NCBI RefSeq assembly: GCF_000150955.2
Contig: NC_011669.1
Coordinates: 759,667 to 823,666 of the forward strand
Direction of reading: 5' to 3'
Origin: Phaeodactylum tricornutum CCAP 1055/1
Lineage: Eukaryota > Bacillariophyta > Bacillariophyceae > Surirellales > Neidiaceae
Length of the DNA stretch: 64,000 bases
Part shown: piece after piece, positions 18,042-27,052 of the stretch
How the letters are laid out: every line of letters begins with the position of its first letter
Numbering within the stretch: the first letter of the stretch is position 1
Notes under the pieces: generated by a model
What the model was told of the DNA's origin: nothing
Database searches by the model: none
Seen by the model: only the letters and a program-made list of their open reading frames with translations
Made by a program: the position numbers and the translations under genes

Positions 18042-20144
18042 ATGGTTCCTTCTAGCACGAAGGCAGACAATAACGATGTTTCGACTACGGCAATATCTAC
18101 GCATGTATCCGTAGCGGTGGAACAAAAAGGGGAAGCAAAGTACCGTGCTTTAGTGATTGATTCCGGTCCGATCATTCGTCTCGCTGGCCTGACGACTCTG
18201 TGGCGTCGGGCGGATTCTTTCTATACGGTGCCGGCCGTACTGCAAGAAATCCGAGACGCCAAAGCTCGTCAGCACTTGAATACTCTGCCGTTCGAGCTGA
18301 AAACACGTGAACCGAGCGCGGAAGCAATCCAGGCCGTCGTGGAGTTTTCTCGTCAGACGGGCGATTATCCCAGCTTATCGTCGGTGGATTTGCAAGTGCT
18401 CGCGCTGTTGTACGACCTCGAAAAGGAAGGATGTGCAGATATGAGTCACGTGGGGAAAACTCCCAAGCGGACGGTAGGAGTTGGAAAGATTCAAATATTG
18501 GCAAACGATGCCGAAGGTAGCATTACGGCAGCCCGCCTCGAGCCGCAGGTTGATCATTGTGGAATGGACGACTACTCGCAGCAGGAAGCCAAAGACCAAT
18601 CCATACACGACGATGGAGAAAGTACGGTGGACGAGTATGATGATGAAAGTGTGACATCTGAAGACTTAGAACTGGAAAATGTGTCACAAACAAATGATCT
18701 GGTAGTGCCTGCGAGCGCAAAGCCCCCCAAAACGTGGGCGGCCCTTGTCAATCCAATTGCCGCGTCGAAGGAATTACCAAAGAATGACAGTATTGCCAAA
18801 CCCGTCTTTGATCAGGCTCTACACATCCCTTTTGGTCGGATGAGCCTACGCTCGGTGGCCGCAAATAACAACAAGGAGGAGAATGGACAGTTTAGCGATG
18901 CAGATAGCGACCGTGGCTTTTCGTCGGAGGACGAGGAAAGCGACGATGACTTTGACTCCAATCAGGAAATTAGTGACGAGGAATGCGATGTATATATATT
19001 GGATCCGGAGGAAGTGGAGCGAAAGAATAAGACGTTCGATACTACAGTGCAAGACGAGCACTTGTCAGACTTTCCAAGTCTCGCTGCCTCAATCCGTGTT
19101 CCATACGAAGAAGCAAATGATGATGAAAGAGATGCACAAAGGCAAATTGTGGAAGACCGACGGAAGCAAAAGTCACTACAGCCCGTTTCAAATTCCGGGA
19201 AGCTTTACAACTCATTTCGAAAATATACGAATTTGATGAAACCCAAGGCTGCCATCAAGAAGAATACCCCAAAGGTGACATCAACAGTGTCAACACCCGG
19301 CGAGAAGTACGACGAACTTCGTACTCAATCCACAATCGATAATACCCAGTCACGAATTATTGGCGGCACGGCGTTTGCTGGCCAGGACGCCGATTTTGTC
19401 GACGACGGAGAAGGCTGGATCACTTCTACAAAGGAAATAAAAACCTTACGTGCAGCTGGGAGTTTGGATCCAATGAAGAACTTAGGCAAGAGTGGTGAGC
19501 TGGTAACTACTGCCATGGGGCCATCGGTCGGACAACGCGCGGCTTGTACCACAACTGACTTTGCTATGCAAAATGTAATTTTGCAAATGAATTTGGAGCT
19601 TTTATCTGTGGACGGTATCAAAGTTCGGAAATTGAAGTCATGGGTGACTCGCTGTGGAGCCTGCTACAAAGTCTACACTAGTCATGAGAGTTCTGGTCCA
19701 CTGGGAAAGCGACTGTTTTGTGAGCGATGCGGCAGTGATATGATCCAACGGATTGCTGCCAGTGTCGATGGCAAAACAGGACGCCTGCGGCTCCACTTGT
19801 CGAAGCGGTATCGTCACAACTTACGCGGAACCAAGTATTCGTTGCCGAAATCGGGGTCAGGCAACCGGTTCCAGGGAGATCTTTTGCTTCGTGAAGATCA
19901 ACTTTTGATGGGAGCATGGAACCAAAAGGTAAAGATGCGCGGTGGTGGTAAATCCAGGTCAGACGCACAGTCAATGTTTGGTCGAGACATAGCATCGAAC
20001 GTTGGCTGCCACACGAGCGCAGTAAGCGGAGAAGATATTCGAGTAGGGTTTGGACGACGCAATCCTAATTCAGCGAAAGGTAGAGAGCGTCGAGGAAAGA
20101 AGAAAAAGACAGCCGATCGAGCGTGCGGTCTGCGCCGTTACTAA
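18042..20144 (+). CDS. NOB1: NOB1, 20S pre-rRNA endonuclease
   Basis: Cuts 20S pre-rRNA at site D to make the mature 18S 3' end, the last cytoplasmic step of 40S maturation. 700 residues from ATG 18042. PIN domain about 25-130 with acidic residues in VIDSGPII, EIRDAKARQHL and SSVDLQVLAL, and the very characteristic FSRQTGDYPSLS. A zinc ribbon follows at about 535-570 (CGACYKV ... FCERCG) and then the NOB1 C-terminal block (LHLSKRYRHNLRGTKYSLPK, then GDLLLREDQL). Human and yeast proteins are about 410-460 residues; the excess is a long acidic, probably disordered insert between PIN domain and ribbon (about 190-510) and a basic tail. Tail to tail with the PLC gene (56 bases). Confidence 0.95.
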   Translation: MVPSSTKADNNDVSTTAISTHVSVAVEQKGEAKYRALVIDSGPIIRLAGLTTLWRRADSFYTVPAVLQEIRDAKARQHLNTLPFELKTREPSAEAIQAVVEFSRQTGDYPSLSSVDLQVLALLYDLEKEGCADMSHVGKTPKRTVGVGKIQILANDAEGSITAARLEPQVDHCGMDDYSQQEAKDQSIHDDGESTVDEYDDESVTSEDLELENVSQTNDLVVPASAKPPKTWAALVNPIAASKELPKNDSIAKPVFDQALHIPFGRMSLRSVAANNNKEENGQFSDADSDRGFSSEDEESDDDFDSNQEISDEECDVYILDPEEVERKNKTFDTTVQDEHLSDFPSLAASIRVPYEEANDDERDAQRQIVEDRRKQKSLQPVSNSGKLYNSFRKYTNLMKPKAAIKKNTPKVTSTVSTPGEKYDELRTQSTIDNTQSRIIGGTAFAGQDADFVDDGEGWITSTKEIKTLRAAGSLDPMKNLGKSGELVTTAMGPSVGQRAACTTTDFAMQNVILQMNLELLSVDGIKVRKLKSWVTRCGACYKVYTSHESSGPLGKRLFCERCGSDMIQRIAASVDGKTGRLRLHLSKRYRHNLRGTKYSLPKSGSGNRFQGDLLLREDQLLMGAWNQKVKMRGGGKSRSDAQSMFGRDIASNVGCHTSAVSGEDIRVGFGRRNPNSAKGRERRGKKKKTADRACGLRRY

Positions 20145-20200
20145 CTGATGACTAGCTATTTTTGGTATTTTCACTCTCGTTAATGTGCCATGGTATATCA

Positions 20201-22798
20201 TTAAATTTCCGCAACTACATGGCCCATCTTTAGATCCAGTAAGAGCGAAGCAAAAGCGAATGCGCCACTCCGAGTATTCGTGGCATCATACAGTTTAACA
20301 CTCCGAATTCCTCGCCGCAGGCAGGATACAGGAATGGAAGAGCTTGCGATGAACTCATCCTTCGTCTTATCGTATACAGTCAGTTGTAACATAGCGACTG
20401 CCCAGTTTTCTATAGTAAAGGAAAACTTTTCCTGAGACCAAATTGGAAAGAAACCGTTGGCGTGTGCAATGGACGTTGGATATGAAATTATGCTTTCCTT
20501 TTCGTCATTTTTTATGTCGAATACCGAAACCTTGACGTAAGGATCAATGCAGTCTCCGCTTCGCTGTCCTATCGGTTTTGGCAAACACGAACCGCTCAAA
20601 ACCCGGATAGAAATGCGTACCGCTGCACGATTGGGGGAATATCCATCATTGACCATCAGCGACGATGGTTTAAGCACGTAACCACAGTTCCCATTTTCTC
20701 GGAATCTCCCATCATTCAGTTTCAGAAAGGCATCTTGAGTTTGAAAATTCAATGCAACAAGTTGACACCCTGTCGACCATGCAAGGAGCGGGTTGTAGTT
20801 GCTAGAATCTACACGTGCTCCAGCAGGATAGGTCCGACTCATGTGCGACTGATTGTACATGATCCATGTTTGCGCTTCCTTGTGTCTGCATTTGCTACGA
20901 ACTTTGTTTTCACTGAACGAGTGCATGTGATAACGCGGAGACCACAAAGACTCTTCCCATGTTTTGTGCTTGTTCCCGTGAAATAGTGTCAACCTCGCTA
21001 GATTCGGTGAAACACCGTGTTTTTCTAGATTGGCGTTTTCCTCCAGACCGTCCAGGACTAACCCACCGATCAAACTAGTCGCACCATAATCAACGGAGGC
21101 GTCATCATCAGTGTCGTACGCATCAGCTTCTGTACCGTTTGGGCGGCGGCCTTTAATAATTACCATTCCACGCAGTTGTTTGGGCGAAGGAAGCTCGCCA
21201 TGAAGAGACGCCTCGGTGGGAATGTAAAGTGATGCACCCAAAACTCGGATTAATTGCTCCGCCATTACTTCTTGGTACGCCAGGCTGCAGTGATTTTCAA
21301 AGGAGAGAATAAGAGGAAAGGTGTCGGGATGAAAATTCAGAAATACTTTGATAGTCTTGATAATCTCAACAAAAAGAATCTTCGTTGTCATTGTGTGACC
21401 GTGCCACACCACCGGGATTGGGGTGCCATTCAAAGTCTTGCTCCCATCCCAAATGTCGAGTTCGAGACATCGACAACCACGGTACAGTGCATTAGAGTAC
21501 ATTTCTACACTCGATTGTGATGTGTACTGGTCCCCGACCAAATATGTATTGTGGCTGCTATTGATCCAATATTCTGACAGTGGCTGAGTCATATCAGACA
21601 TGTCAAACTCCTCTTTTTCTGGATCGAATGCATCATTCTCGCTTGCGAATAGGAAGGCCTCGAACTGATCCTTTGTGATTCGATTCAGATCCATCTTTTC
21701 CGCAGACGAGTCGTGCGAAATTTCCATATCATGCATTTTCCGAAAGAGCTTGCGAACGTCTAAAATTGTGGTCTTCATTTGTCCTTGCTTCCCACGCATG
21801 AAATGCTCGAGAAATGTCTTGTCTGAAACCGTCTCCCTCTTCTTGCCGTTATTCATTACCTCTCCAAAGATTTCGTTCCAAATCACATTTACAGGCTTCA
21901 CCATCCACGTGTTCCTCCTTATATAGTGCAAAAATCCTGCTGACTGCTCAAAAGTCAGTCCTCTTCGACGACCACTCCTATCTAAACCCAAGATCTTGCC
22001 AAACTTTTCGTAGTTCGCGTGCAGATCCTTCGTCTTCATTTCGAAATTGATTTGTCCAAACACTTTGCCAATCGTTGACACATTCATGTACCCCGTCTTA
22101 TCCTTATCTACGTCGAGCCATACGTACCGTAGCAAGAGTACGTCGTTAGCGACACGAGTCTTGGCTCGTTGATAAGCCTCCAAAATTCGATCCAGCGTCG
22201 TCGTTAGCTCGTCGCATTCGTCTACCTCCATGGCCATAAGATCTAGAGTATGGGCACCGCGGAAAACGATACTGAAGGAAAGCTCTGGATCAAAATGTTG
22301 AATCATCGCAGTACTATATGAGGCGCCACCGGCGGACGACGAGGTCACACTATTGGATCCCGAGCTCATGTTGCGATGTAGTTTAGGTTGCGCAACGGGA
22401 GTTGTAGGGGTACCGTGTATTTGCTTCTTTTTGGCTTTTTCGAACTGTTGTGTTGACTGCCCTCGTTGAATTCGATCAATTTCACCAACATCGATTGCCC
22501 GGTCTTCCGTGACTGTTTTGGCAAAGTAGGATTTGGCATTTTTTGTCGTTCGGATCCATAGAGTAAACTTATCCGCCGAAAGCCGAAGTTGTGCGGATTG
22601 AGTCTTGCCGCTTGCGGCAACAATGAGCACTCGTACGCCTTCATATAAGTGACGAGGGATTTTGATGAATCCTAGAGCGTGTAAAAAGTGTATGCGATGC
22701 TGCTTGGAAGACACCCTTGTTTTAGGAGCTGCCATGCCCGTGGAATTTATACTTGTCCCTTTCTTCTTGCTGCTTCTCACTATGGAAGTAGGAGGCAT
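20201..22798 (-). CDS. phosphoinositide-specific phospholipase C (delta-like)
   Basis: Hydrolyses PIP2 to IP3 and diacylglycerol at membranes. 865 residues, single exon. Order: PH-like domain (about 35-220), EF hands (about 235-395, first loop DVDKDKTGYMNV fits Ca2+ binding), X box from about 405 (SSHNTYLVGDQYTSQSS with the first catalytic His; VVWHGHTMTTKILF with the second), acidic X-Y linker with DTDDD, Y box (about 590-720), and a C2 domain to the end (about 725-850, YVKVSVFD). This is the minimal delta/zeta layout with no SH2/SH3 or PDZ parts. The N-terminal 30 residues are basic. Head to head with APC6. Confidence 0.95.
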   Translation of the reverse strand: MPPTSIVRSSKKKGTSINSTGMAAPKTRVSSKQHRIHFLHALGFIKIPRHLYEGVRVLIVAASGKTQSAQLRLSADKFTLWIRTTKNAKSYFAKTVTEDRAIDVGEIDRIQRGQSTQQFEKAKKKQIHGTPTTPVAQPKLHRNMSSGSNSVTSSSAGGASYSTAMIQHFDPELSFSIVFRGAHTLDLMAMEVDECDELTTTLDRILEAYQRAKTRVANDVLLLRYVWLDVDKDKTGYMNVSTIGKVFGQINFEMKTKDLHANYEKFGKILGLDRSGRRRGLTFEQSAGFLHYIRRNTWMVKPVNVIWNEIFGEVMNNGKKRETVSDKTFLEHFMRGKQGQMKTTILDVRKLFRKMHDMEISHDSSAEKMDLNRITKDQFEAFLFASENDAFDPEKEEFDMSDMTQPLSEYWINSSHNTYLVGDQYTSQSSVEMYSNALYRGCRCLELDIWDGSKTLNGTPIPVVWHGHTMTTKILFVEIIKTIKVFLNFHPDTFPLILSFENHCSLAYQEVMAEQLIRVLGASLYIPTEASLHGELPSPKQLRGMVIIKGRRPNGTEADAYDTDDDASVDYGATSLIGGLVLDGLEENANLEKHGVSPNLARLTLFHGNKHKTWEESLWSPRYHMHSFSENKVRSKCRHKEAQTWIMYNQSHMSRTYPAGARVDSSNYNPLLAWSTGCQLVALNFQTQDAFLKLNDGRFRENGNCGYVLKPSSLMVNDGYSPNRAAVRISIRVLSGSCLPKPIGQRSGDCIDPYVKVSVFDIKNDEKESIISYPTSIAHANGFFPIWSQEKFSFTIENWAVAMLQLTVYDKTKDEFIASSSIPVSCLRRGIRSVKLYDATNTRSGAFAFASLLLDLKMGHVVAEI

Positions 22799-23920
22799 AG
22801 TTTTGCTTCTTCGTGCTTCTCTGTGGAGAAGTGTTTGACCTTCAATCCTACTTTATCGGCGTCCAGAGAGTTGAAGTGGCCACTTTCGAGAGCAAATTCC
22901 AGTGACGAGATGACCAACTGGCTTTCATACGAGGAAGGAAAACAAGTACTAACAGTGAATAAATATGTCGATCTATCCTCGCTCACCGTTCCCTCGCCTA
23001 CCTCTCCTCAAACGGAAAACCACAAAAGAGGAAGTATAAAGGAAGCGATTTCTCTGCTGAGGGGGGCTCAGTAAGGTATGAATATAGCGAAGGTCTTGAC
23101 AACGAATATCCTGGGATGAACGTCTGCGCTCTCGGTTCATTTTGGTGTGGTTCTGGAAGAGGATGGACCCGATCCCACTCACACACGTTCAATAAAACGA
23201 GTTTGTCAATGGAAGAGATATCCCATTCACGAAACCAGAAATGACACTAGTAGGATACGGAATCACTTAAGGATAAAAACATTTCATTTATGTATTCAAT
23301 CCCGATCCATTTTACGACTTTCGAAGTAAAATTTCTTACCCAGGCGCGTTGGATGAAAATGACCTTTGCTCTACCACAGATATTCTTGAAATGAATACAG
23401 TTTCCCGTACAATCACCATTCGTTGATATGCACAACACAATTCGCACTACTTGCAGTCTGCCTCTCTTTCATGTAAAATGCTGTTTGCTTTATGCAAGCG
23501 TGCAACGAACATAGATATCAGCGGATGTTAGCTATTGTTCCCGTTGAACATACCGGTATACTGTTAGTAGCGGTCTTGAAAAGACCTCGGTCACGCACAT
23601 CTTACACATAGCGTCTACTGTAAGCTAGTCTGATTATAAAATTGAAAGGTTCTCGTCTTTTGAATCAGAAACAGATACCCGGTAACTAAACTTTTGTGTC
23701 TGTTCCATAGCCAGCATTGTCCTCGTTATTACAGTTAGTCCCCCCCATTCGCGAATGTCAGTATCGCGCACGGCTTTGTTCTGGGCCGATCGAACCAAAA
23801 CGTCTGGCTCTGGAGACGAAAGGGTTGTAATTTGAAGCTATCCCGCCTCCGCGCCTCGGCCGAATCCAATCCAGGACATTACCAGAAACTCCCTACCTTC
23901 TTTGCAGCTAGACTTGCAAC
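22799..23920. other. 1.1-kb divergent promoter spacer, PLC / APC6
   Basis: No confident gene. A 54-codon frame on the plus strand (22910-23074, beginning MTNWLSYEEG and ending ISLLRGAQ) has protein-like composition and might be a small gene or uORF, but has no recognisable feature. Two ACTGTAA-type motifs (23617-23623 and 23729-23735) lie within 310 bases of the APC6 start. Confidence 0.45.
23729..23735. promoter_or_regulatory. TTACAGT motif upstream of APC6
   Basis: Exact motif in ATTACAGTTAG, about 190 bases before the APC6 ATG, with a second copy in the other orientation at 23617-23623. Role inferred from recurrence. Confidence 0.25.
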
Positions 23921-26458
23921 ATGTCGTCGGGTATCGGTGGCGGTGGCAATAACAATTCGTCGGGAATTTCACCGTCGTCTCGATCACCGTTCCCAGCCTC
24001 TCGATCCAATCCACGCACCCGGTGGCGCATGAGCTTTGGCCCGGACGATGCGACGAATGCCCACCACCATCCAGGAGATATTTCAGCTCATTCCTCGTCA
24101 GCCCATTCGCCGTTTTTGCAAGGTCTTTTGCGCTTTTCGCCAAAGAATACAACCACCACTACGGGGGGAGAATGGTCTCCCAACCCGCGGTCGACTCGAC
24201 AGCGTCAAGGTTTTTTTGAAGAATCACAACCTGTGAGTGCGACAATGAAAGATGCGAATGTGAACATTAGTACAAGCATTCGCCAAGCATCGGATAACAC
24301 TGGCAAAATGTTAATGGATACCGCTGTTTGGGCTTCCAGCAATACCATAGACGGTTTGCCAGTAGACCAGCTGCGGCATTTGGCTTCGCAGTCGCTCTTC
24401 GAGCAACCATCCCAGGCTGTCTTCTACGCCTCCCTTGCTTACGCTAAAACGCTAACACCCGACGACGCCGTCTTGCTAGCCCGAGCCCATTGGCGAAACG
24501 GCTCTCCGGCAGCATGTTTGCGTGTTTTAGAAGAGTCACACGCGACGCAAACGGAGCAACCTTGGGAAGCCATTTTGTTGTGCTGTGCAGCCCTGGCAAC
24601 AACCATGGACTGGACTATGGTGGAAGAAATAATTGTCGATGCTTGTCGTCCTCCGTCGTCAGAGGGACCGACGGATTTAATCGACTTTAGCTCCCTGGCC
24701 CAGACTATGCCGATCGAAGACGACGACTGGAATCGATGGCTTATTTTGCGCGGCTCGATCGTTGTTGCAGATTCAAACACTGCAGTACATCCCTTAGCGC
24801 GCCTCTTGTGGTGGCGTGGAGAGGCACGTTCTCAGTTGGGTGACGGCTCCCGAGCTGCTGTTTTTTGGAAACTAGCCCTTCGTCTTGATGCGGCATGTCA
24901 GGCTGCATGGAATAGGTTACAAGATTTTCATCTTTTGACGTCATCCGAATGCCATGACCTTGTTTTGAGCTTACATTTCGGAGAGAAGGCGTGGTTGCGG
25001 GATTTGTACATGGCCAGCATCGCGCTTACACCTCAGGATACAGAGAAGCCAGATACCGAAGGCTCAGGACCGTCATGCGACGCCACGGACACTTACAAAT
25101 TTATCCCACAAAATAATGCGGCGAATTCCTCCTTTACTATGCATGGCGCTGGGAACTTGGACGCAAGCTCTATTCAGTTAGCTTCTCCAATTTTCACGTT
25201 TCCTACGTCTACCAACGCGACGACGTCCAAGCCTACCGCTGACGATTCGTGGAAACCGGGCACGGGGATCTCCAAGATCCAGCAAGACGTCGATCATGCT
25301 TTCCGCAAGCTCTGGAGCGACTACAAACTAAATCATTCACCCCAAGTTCTGGCCATGGCAGCCCGGCGTGCATATCGCCAGTACGATTGGTCTGGGGCGC
25401 TCAAGCACTGCCAAGCGTTGGCAGTGCTAGACCCGTCAATGGCCGGCGCCGCTTACTGCTACGTAGCCACGCTCGTAATTCTTGGGCACAAGCGTGTTTT
25501 GTTCCGTCTCGCCCACGAATGGGTCGACGCCAACCCTAAAGCGGCCTGTGCCTGGTTTGCTGTCGGTGCTTACTACTTCTGCTGCGAGCGTTATCATGTC
25601 GCACAGCGCCATTTTTGTCGGGCGACGCGCCTCGATTCGTCTTGTGCAGAGGCGTGGATTGCCTTTGGCTGTGCCTTTTCAGCTTGCGATGAATCTGACC
25701 AAGCACTGGCATCCTATCGAGCCGCCCACCGTCTTAGCCCTGGGGAGCATACGTCGCTATTGTACATGGGAATGGAGTACGCTCGAACCAATCACAAAGT
25801 CTTGGCAGAATATTTTTTACAATCGGCCTGGGCATCGAGCGGTGGTGATCCGCTGTGTTCGCATGAATTGGGAGTATTGTATGCACAGAAAGGTCAACAC
25901 GAAAAAGCAGTTTTTTGGTTTCACCGGACGTTGCGAGTGGTTGTGGCTACTACAAGCGGTGGGAATGAAGAAGACATCAAACGGTCTCGGTCCATGCAGG
26001 AGTGTTTGGACCTTTGTCAGGATCCCTACTGGGAGGCGACTCTGTATAGCTTAGGACACTCGTACCGCAAGATGCGACAGTATGAAGTGGCAGCCTCTTG
26101 TTTCGATCGATGTACCGCATTGTGTCCCATGAAGTTCTCAACATACTCTGCCCTTGGTTTAACAAAGCACTTGAATGGTGATGTGGATGGCGCTATTGAC
26201 CTCTACCATAAGGCGCTATGCTATCGACCGGACGATTCTTTTAGTACAGAGATGTTAAAAAGAGCTTTGGAAGAAGCAATGGCGGAACCGTTGTGCTTCG
26301 ATTCCGGGTCAGCCGTACTTCGTGAGAAATGGCGTCCCGGCCCTTGCGTAGCGATGTCTGTGAACAAGGAGAAACTATCGATGCTGAGTCCTCCGGGATG
26401 GGCGAGCGAAAGTATGCTGAGCGAAGATATGGATGTAGAAATGAGCAGCATATCATGA
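23921..26458 (+). CDS. APC6: anaphase-promoting complex subunit 6 (CDC16)
   Basis: TPR scaffold subunit of the APC/C ubiquitin ligase, which marks cyclins and securin for destruction. 845 residues, single exon. The N-terminal 110 residues are Ser/Pro/Asn-rich and disordered. TPR units run from about 125 to 800. The CDC16-specific run is clear: AWFAVGAYYFCCERYHVAQR, then AWIAFGCAFSACDESDQALA, YMGMEYARTNHKVLAEYFL and HELGVLYAQKGQHEKAVFWF, matching the order of the WFAVG / WIAYGHSF / YIGLEY / HEVGV blocks in animal and plant CDC16. An insert of Thr/Asn-rich low complexity splits the early repeats at about 370-445. Convergent with the G8-domain gene. Confidence 0.93.
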   Translation: MSSGIGGGGNNNSSGISPSSRSPFPASRSNPRTRWRMSFGPDDATNAHHHPGDISAHSSSAHSPFLQGLLRFSPKNTTTTTGGEWSPNPRSTRQRQGFFEESQPVSATMKDANVNISTSIRQASDNTGKMLMDTAVWASSNTIDGLPVDQLRHLASQSLFEQPSQAVFYASLAYAKTLTPDDAVLLARAHWRNGSPAACLRVLEESHATQTEQPWEAILLCCAALATTMDWTMVEEIIVDACRPPSSEGPTDLIDFSSLAQTMPIEDDDWNRWLILRGSIVVADSNTAVHPLARLLWWRGEARSQLGDGSRAAVFWKLALRLDAACQAAWNRLQDFHLLTSSECHDLVLSLHFGEKAWLRDLYMASIALTPQDTEKPDTEGSGPSCDATDTYKFIPQNNAANSSFTMHGAGNLDASSIQLASPIFTFPTSTNATTSKPTADDSWKPGTGISKIQQDVDHAFRKLWSDYKLNHSPQVLAMAARRAYRQYDWSGALKHCQALAVLDPSMAGAAYCYVATLVILGHKRVLFRLAHEWVDANPKAACAWFAVGAYYFCCERYHVAQRHFCRATRLDSSCAEAWIAFGCAFSACDESDQALASYRAAHRLSPGEHTSLLYMGMEYARTNHKVLAEYFLQSAWASSGGDPLCSHELGVLYAQKGQHEKAVFWFHRTLRVVVATTSGGNEEDIKRSRSMQECLDLCQDPYWEATLYSLGHSYRKMRQYEVAASCFDRCTALCPMKFSTYSALGLTKHLNGDVDGAIDLYHKALCYRPDDSFSTEMLKRALEEAMAEPLCFDSGSAVLREKWRPGPCVAMSVNKEKLSMLSPPGWASESMLSEDMDVEMSSIS

Positions 26459-27052
26459 AACAACCATACGATAGCTAGAGTATTGACAAATCACGAGGCT
26501 AGTTTGCAATGTTTTTCGCTGAAGATGCTGACTTAGTTTGTTGTGTCTTGCGTCACCACCCCATCATCCACGAACGAAGACATGTGAAAACTGATAAGGC
26601 TGAAGCTTGATCCAACAATCGTTCATGCCGGTCAATAACCTAATAAATCCTAATTATCAATCAGTAAAAGTATATTTCATTGTGTGTAAGCGAAAACTTC
26701 AATGCTGGTATGTTGAAGACATGGGAAAATGTAATCATGTAGGAGATTGGCCACGCTTCATCCAAGGCTAACTATAGGTAACGACTCCAATACTCGATTG
26801 CATTGGCGACTGCATTGCGAAATCAAGGATTAGTTTTAGCGATTGGTCATTGCAGGATGGCCATCGGCTCTTTACCTCGATACAAGTCATGCGTTTGTCT
26901 ACTAACTCATGACAAATATCCGATGTATGTGGAATGGAATTTCTGATCCAGTTGACCGAAGGCAACGAAGATACAGACAGTCATATATTAGTAGAAGTTC
27001 AGGATGTAGTGGGATCAGACGGCTTCATCTTTAGGAAACAAATGGCTCAACT
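26459..27052. other. convergent 3' spacer
   Basis: About 590 bases between two stop codons. No gene, repeat or RNA structure recognised. It should contain both 3' UTRs. Confidence 0.45.

Noticed and set aside
17501-18175. Long open frames on both strands (about 224 and 191 codons) in the E2 / NOB1 spacer
   Set aside because: No domain or leader, they overlap each other, and each enters a known gene in a wrong frame. Treated as chance openness of a GC-balanced promoter.
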